Assembly (NCBI GenBank): GCA_017302835.1
Contig: JAFLCC010000023.1
Location: 1-42,551 of the forward strand
DNA length: 42,551 nt
Origin: Deltaproteobacteria bacterium
GTDB lineage: Bacteria > Bdellovibrionota > Bdellovibrionia > Bdellovibrionales > Bdellovibrionaceae
Direction: 5' to 3'
Position 1 is the stretch's first letter. Each line of letters opens with the position of its first letter. The notes under the pieces were generated by a model. That model saw only the letters and a list, made by a program, of their open reading frames with translations, searched no databases and had not been told where the DNA came from. Shown in pieces: positions 25,945-34,710 of this stretch. Both the position numbers and the translations under genes were made by a program.

Positions 25945-27207
25945 ATGAAAATGCAAAATAATAAGAATTATCAACAGACTAAAGAATTTTTAATTTATAT
26001 CGAGAAACAGTTAGTATTTCAAAACTCAAAAGGCCATAAATCTTTTCAAGAACTTTTATCGAAGTATTCGGGTCCGCTGTTTATTTACGATTTAGATTTA
26101 ATAGGCGATCGAATTGATAAAATGAAGTCTGCTCTTAAAAATGTGAAACTTTTTTATGCGATGAAAGCCAACCCAAATCAACAGATTTTGAAATTACTTC
26201 TGCAGCAAGGGCTAGGGGCAGATGTAGTGAGCCTTGGGGAAATTAATCAGGCTCTTCGCGTGGGTTTTAAACCTCAGGATATTGTTTATAGTGGGGTTGG
26301 AAAAACTAAACATGAGCTCCATCAAGCTTTGGAATTGGATATTTATCAAATTAATGTTGAAAGCCTTCCGGAGTTAGAAAGAATACTTGGAATTGCGAAA
26401 CAAAATATTAACTTAAAAAATAAAAAAATAAGAGTGGCCTTTCGATTAAATCCAAATATCAGTATTGAAACTCATCCCTATATCGCCACGGGGCTGAGGG
26501 ATAATAAATTTGGAATTGATTTAGATTCGTTTGATGATCTGTTAAAGATTTGTTTGGAAAATAATCATCATTTAAGTGTCCAGGGGATTTCGTTACACTT
26601 AGGGTCTCAAATGATGGAGTTTGCTCCATTAAAAGACTCCTTAGCCAAATTAAAGAAATATTTTTTGATACTAAATCAGCATTTTCCAGAGTGTCATTGC
26701 TTTGATGTGGGTGGAGGACTGGGAGTGTTTTATCAAAAACAAGATCTCGTTCAGGAAGATCAACTCCTTCAAGAATATGCCAAGACTCTTTTTTCAGAGC
26801 TAGAAGAACTCAAAGATTTCATTCCCAACTTTGAAATTCAGTCCGAACCCGGGAGATGGTTGGTAGCCCACGGGGGAGTTCTGGTGTCTCAGGTTCAATA
26901 CGTCAAAAAAACACCTTATAAAGAATTTATTATTTTAGATACGGGGATGAATCACTTGGCTCGTCCGTCATTGTATGAAGCTTACCATGAAATTCTTCCT
27001 CATAAAATTTCATTGCCGCCGAAACAGGTTTTTAACTATGAAGTTGTTGGACCCATTTGCGAGTCTTCAGATTTTATTGGTAAAAATAGAAATCTGACAG
27101 AGGTCCAACAAGATGATTTCATGGTGATCTCTGATTGTGGGGCTTATGGGGCGAGCATGTCGAACGATTACAATTTGCAACCTCGAGCTAAGGAAATCTG
27201 CATTTGA
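25945..27207 (+). CDS. lysA: Diaminopimelate decarboxylase
   Basis: A 420-residue PLP enzyme that decarboxylates meso-DAP to L-lysine, the last step of the pathway. The PLP lysine is Lys74 in FYAMKANPN. Further motifs are LHLGSQ, the phosphate-binding DVGGGLGVFY, QSEPGRWLVAHGG, and the active-site Cys/Tyr in GPICESSDF and DCGAYGASMSNDYN. ATG 25945 and ATG 25951 are both possible starts; the ribosome binding site is weak. It ends 2 bases from the convergent murI stop, leaving no room for a terminator. Confidence 0.95.
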   Translation: MKMQNNKNYQQTKEFLIYIEKQLVFQNSKGHKSFQELLSKYSGPLFIYDLDLIGDRIDKMKSALKNVKLFYAMKANPNQQILKLLLQQGLGADVVSLGEINQALRVGFKPQDIVYSGVGKTKHELHQALELDIYQINVESLPELERILGIAKQNINLKNKKIRVAFRLNPNISIETHPYIATGLRDNKFGIDLDSFDDLLKICLENNHHLSVQGISLHLGSQMMEFAPLKDSLAKLKKYFLILNQHFPECHCFDVGGGLGVFYQKQDLVQEDQLLQEYAKTLFSELEELKDFIPNFEIQSEPGRWLVAHGGVLVSQVQYVKKTPYKEFIILDTGMNHLARPSLYEAYHEILPHKISLPPKQVFNYEVVGPICESSDFIGKNRNLTEVQQDDFMVISDCGAYGASMSNDYNLQPRAKEICI

Positions 27208-27209
27208 AG

Positions 27210-28058
27210 CTATGAACTGGAGTTATGAGATTCAATATCAACGGTTTCAAAACAAGTTGCATGACCTTGTAGGATTTTCAAAGTAAGGTCTTTAACATTT
27301 CGATAGTCATCTGTGGTCATAATTTCTATAGGAAGGTTTTGTGTCTTTTGTGAATGATGATTTTTCACTAAATTTTTCTTTTTAATCATGTCACTCAGAT
27401 AAAATGCAGAATTGATAAGATTTATTTGATAGGGATCCTGATCAGAAGCAGCGAAGTTGTTTGCAAAAAAATCAAGAATGCTCTTTTTTAGCAGGGGATA
27501 GTGGGTGCAACCCAAAATGAGAGATTCAATTTTTACTTTTTTCATTTCTGATAAGTACTTGCTGATAACCAGGTCGGTGATAGGATCTTCAAATAATCCT
27601 TCTTCGACGAGGGGAACAAAAAGCGGACAAGCCTGCGAAAAAATTTCTCCGGTGTAATGAGCCGCTTGAAGTTTCTTGGTGTAAACCTGACTTTGGATAG
27701 TTGCCTTTGTGCCAAGAATTCCTATTCTTTTATCTAATCCCAGAGAGAGTGCGGCTTTAATTCCGGGATCAATGACATTAAACACGGGAACTTCTTCAAA
27801 GAAGGGATCATTAAACTGTGTCGATGCTGAATTGCAGGCAATTACAAAAGCTTTGCATTTAAATTGGGTTAAAAATTTCAAATTTTTTAAAGTGTAGTTT
27901 CTGATGGTCTCTGAGGATTTGTTTCCATAGGGTAGTCTTGCGGTATCACCAAGATAAATCCATCGTTCACTTGGAAGATGCTCAATCAATCCTTTTAAAA
28001 CGGTAAGCCCTCCAATTCCAGAATCAAAAACCCCAATGGGACTATCTAAATAAGCCAT
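27210..28058 (-). CDS. murI: Glutamate racemase
   Basis: A 282-residue cofactor-independent racemase making D-glutamate for peptidoglycan. The two catalytic cysteines are Cys75 in VIACNSAST and the one in LILGCTHYPLL. The N-terminus GVFDSGIGGLTVLK and GDTARLPYG are diagnostic. ATG 28058 is inside the end of the upstream gene (17-base overlap); a TTG at 28073 is also open. It is the last gene of a three-gene operon. Confidence 0.95.
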   Translation of the reverse strand: MAYLDSPIGVFDSGIGGLTVLKGLIEHLPSERWIYLGDTARLPYGNKSSETIRNYTLKNLKFLTQFKCKAFVIACNSASTQFNDPFFEEVPVFNVIDPGIKAALSLGLDKRIGILGTKATIQSQVYTKKLQAAHYTGEIFSQACPLFVPLVEEGLFEDPITDLVISKYLSEMKKVKIESLILGCTHYPLLKKSILDFFANNFAASDQDPYQINLINSAFYLSDMIKKKNLVKNHHSQKTQNLPIEIMTTDDYRNVKDLTLKILQGHATCFETVDIESHNSSS

Positions 28059-29091
28059 GGGCCCTAGACTCAAACATTCCAGAGGAAGTCATTTCAATAA
28101 AGCGAGCTTTATCACAGATCTCACTCACTTGAACCGCATTGATATAGCTCATTCCAGAGCGAATCCCTCCAGAGAGTTCTAGAATCACATCATTGACATG
28201 TCCTTTAACTGAAACCAAAGTGGATTCTCCCTCTGGAGCCATGCCTTCGGGAACGCCTCCACGCCAAGAAACTTGGGCTGATTTGGAAGCCATGCCTCGG
28301 TACTGTTTTTTTCCATTTTTAATTTCTCCTGGAGTTTCAATCGTTCCAGAAAGCATGCCTCCCAACATCACAGAGCTCGCCCCAGCAGCAAAGGCTTTGA
28401 CAATATCTCCGGAGGTTTTGATGCCCCCATCAGCGATGACAGGTACTCGGTGTTCCTTTGCTACTTCAGAACACAGGGCAATGGCCGTTAACTGAGGAAC
28501 GCCCGCGCCTGTAATTATGCGAGTCGTGCACATAGAGCCTGGGCCAATGCCGACTTTAATAGCATCAGCCCCGGCTTGAATCAGATTTTCTGTCGCTTCG
28601 GGGGTGGCTACATTTCCTGCAATAATATCTATAGAAGAAAAATTATCTTTGCACCACTTCACCGTTTCAAACATTTGTATAGAGTGACCGTGGGCTATAT
28701 CGATCGTCAGAATATTCACGCCAGCTTTTATTAAAGACCGAGCGCGGTCCTGGTAGTCGTCATTCACACCAATGCTTGCAGAAATATTTGTTAGCCCCTG
28801 CGCTTTCATTTTTTCTACATGTTTGACTTGATCCTCGATGGTCATAAATCGATGTAAAATACCTACGCCCCCAAGTTGGTCCATGGCAATGGCCATTGGA
28901 GATTCGGTGACCGTATCCATATTTGCAGAGATGATGGGCATCTCCATCCATTTATTTTTTGTTAATTGAGTCCCCAAACTGGGATCTTTTCTTGATCTCA
29001 CATCTGATTTTGCAGGGACAATTAAAACATCATCAAAAGTTAAGCCGCGCCCTTTATTTTTAATATCTTTCCAGTTAAAAAATAATTCCAC
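28042..29091 (-). CDS. IMP dehydrogenase / GMP reductase family enzyme without CBS domains
   Basis: A 349-residue TIM-barrel oxidoreductase. Motifs: [47 protein letters not shown] with catalytic Cys188, [13 protein letters not shown], and [10 protein letters not shown]. Normal IMPDH (about 490 aa) carries two CBS domains after the GILHR stretch; here residues about 95-105 run straight through. Length fits GMP reductase (about 345 aa), but AHGHS and the flap region ([12 protein letters not shown]) look IMPDH-like, so the direction (IMP to XMP, or GMP to IMP) is open. GTG start with AAAGGA upstream. The operon places it between a membrane protein and murI. Confidence 0.85.
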   Translation of the reverse strand: MELFFNWKDIKNKGRGLTFDDVLIVPAKSDVRSRKDPSLGTQLTKNKWMEMPIISANMDTVTESPMAIAMDQLGGVGILHRFMTIEDQVKHVEKMKAQGLTNISASIGVNDDYQDRARSLIKAGVNILTIDIAHGHSIQMFETVKWCKDNFSSIDIIAGNVATPEATENLIQAGADAIKVGIGPGSMCTTRIITGAGVPQLTAIALCSEVAKEHRVPVIADGGIKTSGDIVKAFAAGASSVMLGGMLSGTIETPGEIKNGKKQYRGMASKSAQVSWRGGVPEGMAPEGESTLVSVKGHVNDVILELSGGIRSGMSYINAVQVSEICDKARFIEMTSSGMFESRAHGLFR

Positions 29092-29100
29092 AAAAATCCT

Positions 29101-29826
29101 TTAGCAATGAGTTGTGTGAGTTGTATCCAAAGTTGTTACCAAGGTTTCCTTAAAATCAGTGCGAACTTTATTTTGAAGATAAATTTCCATCAGAACCAGA
29201 AAACCAACAAGACTCAAGGTTCCTTGCAGAACAGAGCTCAAGATGGCGAGCCAGGGATTCTCACTAAAATTTCGATAAGAATCAAGCAATGAGCTCAGCA
29301 TTATTGGTAAAATTATTTGAAAAAAAAGCAAAGTCGAAAGGCTGGCCCACTTCCGAGAGAGAAAGATCCGTTCCGATTCTTTCAAAGCATCTACCAATCC
29401 CTGATCGTATTTCTTCTCCATAAGGACAATAAAAGGAACATAGGAATAACTTAAAAATTTATAGAATCCAGGAAGGATAAACAAGAAGCCCCACCAAATA
29501 GTTTTCCCCCAACTTCGAAGAGTTTCAATGATGAAAGATTCTATGTCAGAACTTTTTATCGATAAAAAGAACCACGGAGAAGGGTTCTTTAAATAAAAAA
29601 TTGTGAACAGAGAAATGAGTGCGGGAAAAACAAGAGAATTAAGGAGATTAAGGCTTCCATAAAAAAATAAATCTAGGTTGGTATTTTGGCTTTGCCTTAA
29701 AGAAAATTCTAGTTTTTGCATTAAAAACTGTTCGCATAAAGAATTAGTTACAAATAACAAGAGAAGTAAGAAAAACAAATACTTAAGTAGAAATAATTTA
29801 TTGAAAGTAGAGATTAAAATCTTCAT
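29101..29826 (-). CDS. Multi-pass membrane protein of unknown function
   Basis: A 241-residue protein with about five to six hydrophobic helices (LLKYLFFLLLLLFVTNSL, SLVFPALISLFTIFYL, TIWWGFLFILPGFYKFLSY, LLFFQIILPIMLSSLL, TLSLVGFLVLMEIYL). The phrase WGFLFILPGFYKFLSYSYVP, then LKESERIF and a helix, resembles small integral-membrane families with a glycerophosphoryl-like helical fold, but I cannot assign one. Its stop overlaps the ribosome binding site of the next gene, so the two are co-transcribed. Confidence 0.7.
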   Translation of the reverse strand: MKILISTFNKLFLLKYLFFLLLLLFVTNSLCEQFLMQKLEFSLRQSQNTNLDLFFYGSLNLLNSLVFPALISLFTIFYLKNPSPWFFLSIKSSDIESFIIETLRSWGKTIWWGFLFILPGFYKFLSYSYVPFIVLMEKKYDQGLVDALKESERIFLSRKWASLSTLLFFQIILPIMLSSLLDSYRNFSENPWLAILSSVLQGTLSLVGFLVLMEIYLQNKVRTDFKETLVTTLDTTHTTHC

Positions 29827-29959
29827 TAAGTTGTCAATGTTGCAGTTTGCTCAAAAAAAAATCAATCATAAACTTTTTATATTCAATCATCAAAAAAAAA
29901 GAAGAAATGTGGTGACAATACAGTAAAAAAATGTTTTTTTGGTGCTTCTTTTTTACTCT

Positions 29960-30051
29960 GCCCCGGTGGCGAAATTGGTAGACGCACAGGACTTAAAATC
30001 CTGAGCTTCGTTAACACGGGCGTGCCGGTTCAAGTCCGGCCCGGGGCACCA
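29960..30051 (+). tRNA. tRNA-Leu(UAA)
   Basis: Acceptor GCCCCGG pairs with CCGGGGC; discriminator A and CCA are encoded. The anticodon is TAA in ACTTAAAA. It has a class II long variable arm and a standard T arm (GGTTCAAGTCC). The 3' end is overlapped antisense by a recombinase gene, marking it as the attachment site of an integrated element. Confidence 0.97.
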
Positions 30052-31721
30052 TTTCCAACAGTACTCGAACCCACACGCCGGGTCGGTACGAATGGGATCA
30101 GTTTTCCTTCTTTTTCCTTAAAATTTAAATTTTCGTTTCCGGGTGATGAGGTTCCATCAGTTCCGGTGGCTTTGTATTGCTCTTTGGTTGGTGCGTACAT
30201 GCCGATTTTGATTTTCATCGGGTGAATCTCGATGAACTTCACTAGGTTAGTAAAGATAGGTCGTTGTTTTTCTTTTGGCGCAGCTTCTAAATTATTGAGA
30301 GTTCGCTCGATTTTGGCTTTTAAGCCGTCGTGGTCAATGTCTTGGCCGTATAAATCCATTTCTTTTGTTTTTAGTTTTTCTTTCGCTAATTTAGCTTCGG
30401 TGAGTTTTTGGTTCAGTTGTTTTATTTGCTCATAGAAAGCTTGTGCCGGGACATCTGACGGCAGTTCAGATACCCGTTGAACCAAATTGTTTATCTTTTT
30501 GGATATGTTTTGAATCTCTTGATCCAGTTGCTTTGTTCGGGTTTGAACTTCAGGCAATTCGCTTGATGTTTTTGATCGGTAGATCTCGATCCAATTTTCT
30601 ATGAGATTTGGATCGTTCAAAAGTAATCGCAGTGATTTCGTCACGATCTCCTCAAGTCGCGGGGCTCTGATATTTTTGACTTGGCATTGATGAACGGTTT
30701 CCTTAGTGAAAGGATTCTTGATCTGCGCGTGGCCGTAATAATGATGCTTTTCTTTTCGCCCAGTTCCTGACTTTCCTCCGAGGGATTTTCCACACTCGCC
30801 ACATTGAATAAGCTCAGTAAGGGGAAACGGGTATACTTTCCAAGACTCAGGCTTGTATCTATTTTTATTTTTTGCCAAACGCTCTTGGACTTTTCGAAAT
30901 ACATCTTCGTCAACAATGGCCGGCCAAACAGACTTGATTTTCTCAACAGATCCGTCTTTGTGTCGTAGTTTTTTTATTCCGATGTAAGCTTTGTTCGTTA
31001 GCAAAGACTGTAACGTATCCACCGAAAAGACCTTACCGCCACGATCAATTCCATGTTTATTCGTATATTTTTTATTGTGTATTCCAAGCTCAGTAATGGA
31101 AGCTTGAGTTTTACGAACTGTTTCCTGTTCAAGAAATATTTCAAATATTTCCCTAACTGTTTTAGCTTCCTCCTCATTTACAGCCAGTTCAGCTTTATTT
31201 TTTGGATTTCGGTCGTATCCCAGCGGAATCGTGCCGCCATTCCAAAGGCCGCGTTTACTGCGAGATAGCCAGTTTGCTGAAATTCTTTCAGAAGTTTGTT
31301 TACGTTCGTACTGAGCATAGTTGATCAAATTAAAAACCATCATCTCGCCGGATGCGGTTGTTGTGTCAAAATTCTCACGAAGCGTAACAAAGCTTGCTTT
31401 GTGATCTTTTAGTAAATCCCAGACTTCACAGAAATCTTTAATATTTCTGTTCAAACGAGAAAGCTCCGTTGCCACTATCAAATTGATTCGCCCAAGTTTA
31501 ACATCTGTGAGCATTCGTAAAAACTCAGGACGGCCTTTCATATTCTTAGCGGACTTTCCTTCGTCACAATAAATATCAACGAGTGTACCCCAATTAGATT
31601 CACGTTTGTTTTGAAATTCAATATATTCAAGTAAACGATTTTTCTGTGACACCAATGATCCATCTTGAATACGAGCCTGCTCCTCAGTCGATACCCTGAT
31701 GTAAATTCCAACACGTTTCAT
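30030..31721 (-). CDS. Large serine recombinase (site-specific integrase)
   Basis: A 563-residue recombinase. The resolvase domain (about residues 1-150) has the nucleophile Ser11 in IRVSTEEQ, then TELSRLNRN. A recombinase domain follows (LGYDRNPKN, LLTNKAYIG), then a zinc ribbon (IQCGECGKSLGG, and HQC later) and a long coiled coil (residues about 390-480). This is the layout of large serine integrases. The last 22 bases, including the stop, lie antisense in the tRNA-Leu 3' end. The ATG overlaps the stop of a 55-aa ORF. The element should be integrated at the tRNA; the other junction is not identifiable in the window. Confidence 0.92.
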   Translation of the reverse strand: MKRVGIYIRVSTEEQARIQDGSLVSQKNRLLEYIEFQNKRESNWGTLVDIYCDEGKSAKNMKGRPEFLRMLTDVKLGRINLIVATELSRLNRNIKDFCEVWDLLKDHKASFVTLRENFDTTTASGEMMVFNLINYAQYERKQTSERISANWLSRSKRGLWNGGTIPLGYDRNPKNKAELAVNEEEAKTVREIFEIFLEQETVRKTQASITELGIHNKKYTNKHGIDRGGKVFSVDTLQSLLTNKAYIGIKKLRHKDGSVEKIKSVWPAIVDEDVFRKVQERLAKNKNRYKPESWKVYPFPLTELIQCGECGKSLGGKSGTGRKEKHHYYGHAQIKNPFTKETVHQCQVKNIRAPRLEEIVTKSLRLLLNDPNLIENWIEIYRSKTSSELPEVQTRTKQLDQEIQNISKKINNLVQRVSELPSDVPAQAFYEQIKQLNQKLTEAKLAKEKLKTKEMDLYGQDIDHDGLKAKIERTLNNLEAAPKEKQRPIFTNLVKFIEIHPMKIKIGMYAPTKEQYKATGTDGTSSPGNENLNFKEKEGKLIPFVPTRRVGSSTVGNGAPGRT

Positions 31722-31885
31722 GCGGCCTCCTTGGTAACTGTTGTATCGTCGGCCTGATTTCCCAACTCGTCAATTTCAAGCAACGCCTTTACCAGTCGCA
31801 CAATCATCATTTCGTACTCAGTTTGTTTTAAATTCACTTTTACAACTTCGACTTCATAATCATCTAAGTCATATTTTTTCAGCAT
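31718..31885 (-). CDS. Small protein coupled to the recombinase
   Basis: A 55-residue acidic frame (MLKKYDLDDYEVEVVKVN and so on) whose TGA overlaps the recombinase ATG (ATGA). The frame is closed immediately upstream by TGA. The strong GGGAGGTG site a few bases earlier fits an 8-codon leader frame (MKIKNYEC) starting about 25 bases upstream, whose stop overlaps this ATG region. So leader, small ORF and recombinase appear chained by overlapping stops and starts. It could be a recombination directionality or regulatory factor; that is inference. Confidence 0.55.
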   Translation of the reverse strand: MLKKYDLDDYEVEVVKVNLKQTEYEMMIVRLVKALLEIDELGNQADDTTVTKEAA

Positions 31886-31947
31886 TCATAATTTTTTATT
31901 TTCATCACTGCACCTCCCTTGTTACCTCATATAATTTCAAGATCAGA

Positions 31948-32043
31948 GCCACGTCTCATCACCCCGGTTCCTGACCACCTCCAACCACTCGTTGGGTGGG
32001 GGTGGTCAGGAAAAAACCCGTTTTAGGGGTGGTGAGACGTGGC
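31948..32043. repeat. Triple-nested 96-base hairpin near the recombinase
   Basis: Outer arms 31948-31965 and 32026-32043 pair over 18 bases with one wobble (GCCACGTCTCATCACCCC against GGGGTGGTGAGACGTGGC). Inner arms CCTGACCACC (31970-31979) and GGTGGTCAGG (32001-32010) are perfect. The innermost CCAAC/GTTGG (31981-31985, 31991-31995) closes a 5-base loop. Such a structure may be an att-site component, an origin or a regulatory RNA fold. Confidence 0.88.
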
Positions 32044-32161
32044 GGCGCTTAACTGCTGAACTTTGTTTTGGAATAGCGTTTTTCAAAATGGTGAAATTTG
32101 AAAAATTATATTCAGATTGCAGTCTCATTATCGTCTCGTTAAATTTAACAGATGTATAAAA

Positions 32162-32193
32162 CCCAGTGGTGGCGGAGGTGCGCCAACACTGGG
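32162..32193. repeat. Strong GC-rich hairpin
   Basis: CCCAGTG pairs with CACTGGG, and inside it TGGCG pairs with CGCCA around GAGGTG. It shares the CCAGTGG/GGCGG words with the next hairpin. Confidence 0.85.
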
Positions 32194-32239
32194 CATGGAG
32201 ACTGTCATAGAAATTAAATATTTATCACTTTTTTAGAGA

Positions 32240-32279
32240 CTGGCGATCTTCCGCCACTGGTGAATAAGAAAATCGCCAG
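32240..32279. repeat. Perfect 8-bp inverted repeat
   Basis: CTGGCGAT (32240-32247) and ATCGCCAG (32272-32279) are perfect arms. The loop holds CCGCCACTGG, a near-complement of the CCAGTGGTGGCGG in the preceding hairpin, so the two hairpins can also pair with each other. Confidence 0.8.
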
Positions 32280-32376
32280 GCACTTGATTAGAATTAAAAT
32301 CAGCAAGGCTAATTTCATTGGACCTGTACGGCGCCAAAAGCGAAGAGTAAATAGGAAACTCACTGAAATTATAAAA

Positions 32377-34263
32377 TCAATTCAATCTTAAACCGACCAA
32401 ATTTAAAAGTTCCATTTTTTCCGCAATACTGACATTTCCATTCTTTTCAGCTAACGCTATTGTCGACTCAATATCAGATTTATGTTTAGCCTCGAAAATT
32501 CGATCACTTAAAATGACAGATTTCATCCAATTGTATGAGTTCCCAACCGCACCACGTGCCCCAATTCTTAAAAGGTCGTTTGGCGATAAGTTTCCAGCGT
32601 TTTTAATTTTCAGAAGCCTCTCGAGATTTTGTTGCAGCGACACCGATTTATAGGGCGCAAACATTATTATTGACCAAAACGCACTATTTTTTCCTTCTAA
32701 AAAAATTGTAACAAGACCTGTGTTTAAACGTTCATCAGCAATTTTCTTAATTAACAAAGGTCCGATTTCATTAGCGGCTTTGGTCATCGAATAGAAACCA
32801 TTGAGCCCTGTTTCAGCGAGCGGAAATTGGGCGATATATGGTGGAACCTGGGAAAGTTCTCGTAAAATTAAATCAACAAATAAGATATCAATTTGTTCTT
32901 GAAACGAGCGAAGATAGGGTCTTAGCTTAGTATAAATATCTATTATTGCAGTAATATCTAGCTCAGTTAAATTTTTCTTTTCTGGAACTAAATTCGAGTT
33001 AATCTTGGACCCGAAAAAAAGACTCCAAAATTCGATTTTCTGAAACACTGGAGGAAGGGTATATGTATTTCCTTTCGATCCAGTTACAGCATTTTGCCAA
33101 AGACCTAACAAATAATACTTTTTGCTTTTTATAATGTTCGTAACTGCAAGGTCTAAATCTTGCGTGCTTAGATTGTTACAAAGAGATAGCTTCTCCATTA
33201 TTTTTCCGGAGTGCACCTGTTGAGCACATACCCCTTCAGGAAAACTAATTTCCCTTAAAACCTCAATCGTTGGAATTGGTTGGTAGTTGAAATGTTCGAG
33301 CGACATTGCTATCTTAACAGCTCGGAGACCATCGAGCATTCCTGCGTCGTCTTTAGAAGACGCTGAAAGTACTCTATTTAAAATCGCAAGTTGTATTTCT
33401 CCAGACAGTTTCTCATAAGTGGAATTCACCGAAAGAATTTCTCGAACGTTTGCCGCGACCGCGCCAACTAGCGGACCAGCGAAACTAGTTCCACTGGAAA
33501 GCTGACCTTTTTTATCACTGCAAAGACCTTTTGGATTGTACGATAAGGTATATATTTGATCTCCTGGCGCAGAGATTTCTCCAATATTCGAATGTTCGGC
33601 AAGGCCCCCCGTAAAGCGTGTAGAAGCCACCCTTAGATATCCATCGTCAATATCGGCATTTTTAATTAGAAAGCGATCGCGGGCAGACTCATTTCCAGCT
33701 GACTTTATTATCAAACAGCCCTTACTCTCTAAAATCTTAATTGTATCCTTAAATGCGACCTCGTCTTGGGGTGTGTAAAAATTTGGATCTGATCCATGGC
33801 TTGCATTAATGATTTTGTAGCCTCGAGCGCAGGCATCTATATAAGCGTCGCGGGCAATCTTTGCATCTATACCACCTTTGGATCCAGGTATAGATACACT
33901 GTAGATACCAATTTGCCCGCCTTGATAAAGTCCAAAATAGGCGGCATAAATGGATGCCACTGAATAGCCGTGGGTAGTCTCTGCCTCGTCAGGTAAAACC
34001 AAGCCGGCACCCAGTGAATAATATTTAATTTGAGATTTTAGTTCAGGTAAATAAGTTTTTCTAACTCCAGAATCCACTATGGCGATTTGCGTTTTTTCAG
34101 CAAGCGGGTGACTTGTTCTCCAATTTCCCATTGCTTCAACCATGAGGTTTCCAGAAATAGCCTCGTTAGCCCAAAACTTGTCCTGTGTGCACGATTCATT
34201 ACCACTGGCCAAACAAATGGAAGTAGTATAAATTGCGATAACTGCAAATATGCTTTTTTTCAT
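32377..34263 (-). CDS. Secreted subtilisin-like serine protease (S8)
   Basis: A 628-residue protein with a signal peptide (MKKSIFAVIAIYTTSICLAS). The S8 triad is visible: Asp64 in IAIVDSGV, His98 in THGYSVAS and Ser260 in SSGTSFAGP, with the oxyanion Asn191 in KSAGNES. There is no clear inhibitor prodomain before the catalytic domain. The C-terminal 330 residues have no recognised domain. It lies next to the recombinase in the island, so it may be cargo. Role in prey or host protein digestion is possible but inferred. The 314 bases before the stop side hold the hairpin cluster. Confidence 0.9.
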   Translation of the reverse strand: MKKSIFAVIAIYTTSICLASGNESCTQDKFWANEAISGNLMVEAMGNWRTSHPLAEKTQIAIVDSGVRKTYLPELKSQIKYYSLGAGLVLPDEAETTHGYSVASIYAAYFGLYQGGQIGIYSVSIPGSKGGIDAKIARDAYIDACARGYKIINASHGSDPNFYTPQDEVAFKDTIKILESKGCLIIKSAGNESARDRFLIKNADIDDGYLRVASTRFTGGLAEHSNIGEISAPGDQIYTLSYNPKGLCSDKKGQLSSGTSFAGPLVGAVAANVREILSVNSTYEKLSGEIQLAILNRVLSASSKDDAGMLDGLRAVKIAMSLEHFNYQPIPTIEVLREISFPEGVCAQQVHSGKIMEKLSLCNNLSTQDLDLAVTNIIKSKKYYLLGLWQNAVTGSKGNTYTLPPVFQKIEFWSLFFGSKINSNLVPEKKNLTELDITAIIDIYTKLRPYLRSFQEQIDILFVDLILRELSQVPPYIAQFPLAETGLNGFYSMTKAANEIGPLLIKKIADERLNTGLVTIFLEGKNSAFWSIIMFAPYKSVSLQQNLERLLKIKNAGNLSPNDLLRIGARGAVGNSYNWMKSVILSDRIFEAKHKSDIESTIALAEKNGNVSIAEKMELLNLVGLRLN

Positions 34264-34407
34264 TTTTCACCGTCTTCGAGTAAGTATCTATGTATAGCAA
34301 AAAAACTAAGCCGCTACGACTGTTTTGATTTAGACGAAGTGACCATTTAGGGAAATCTACTCGGGTGCGGTCAGATTGTTTATTAGGAGCTGTTTATTCA
34401 ACCTGGG

Positions 34408-34710
34408 CTAGCTTGCCTTTAAAAAAGTAAATCCGAACTCGAACTGAGCCCCGCAAGCTGTCGCGATTTTGGATAGGAACGGAATAGACGGTGTTCTTTT
34501 ATCTGATCCACTTTCAAGGCGCGCGATAACACTTTGTGATGTCCCAACCTTTTTCGCCAACTGAGCTTGGGTTAAGTCTGCCTTTAGGCGCGCTGACCTG
34601 ACAGCGAAAGCGATAGCTGTTTTTGAGCTCTCTTCTTCGTAGTGCATACGAACAGTTGGGTCTTTCAGTAATTTTTTGAAAAAGTCTTTTCCTGATTTTG
34701 TGTTTTTCAT
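34408..34710 (-). CDS. higA: HigA-type antitoxin (XRE family)
   Basis: A 100-residue protein with a Cro/C1 helix-turn-helix (LTQAQLAKKVGTSQSVIARLESG, about residues 47-70) preceded by a helical region. It follows the toxin gene with an ATGA overlap, the toxin-first order of HigBA. It neutralises HigB and binds the operator in front of higB. Confidence 0.88.
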   Translation of the reverse strand: MKNTKSGKDFFKKLLKDPTVRMHYEEESSKTAIAFAVRSARLKADLTQAQLAKKVGTSQSVIARLESGSDKRTPSIPFLSKIATACGAQFEFGFTFLKAS

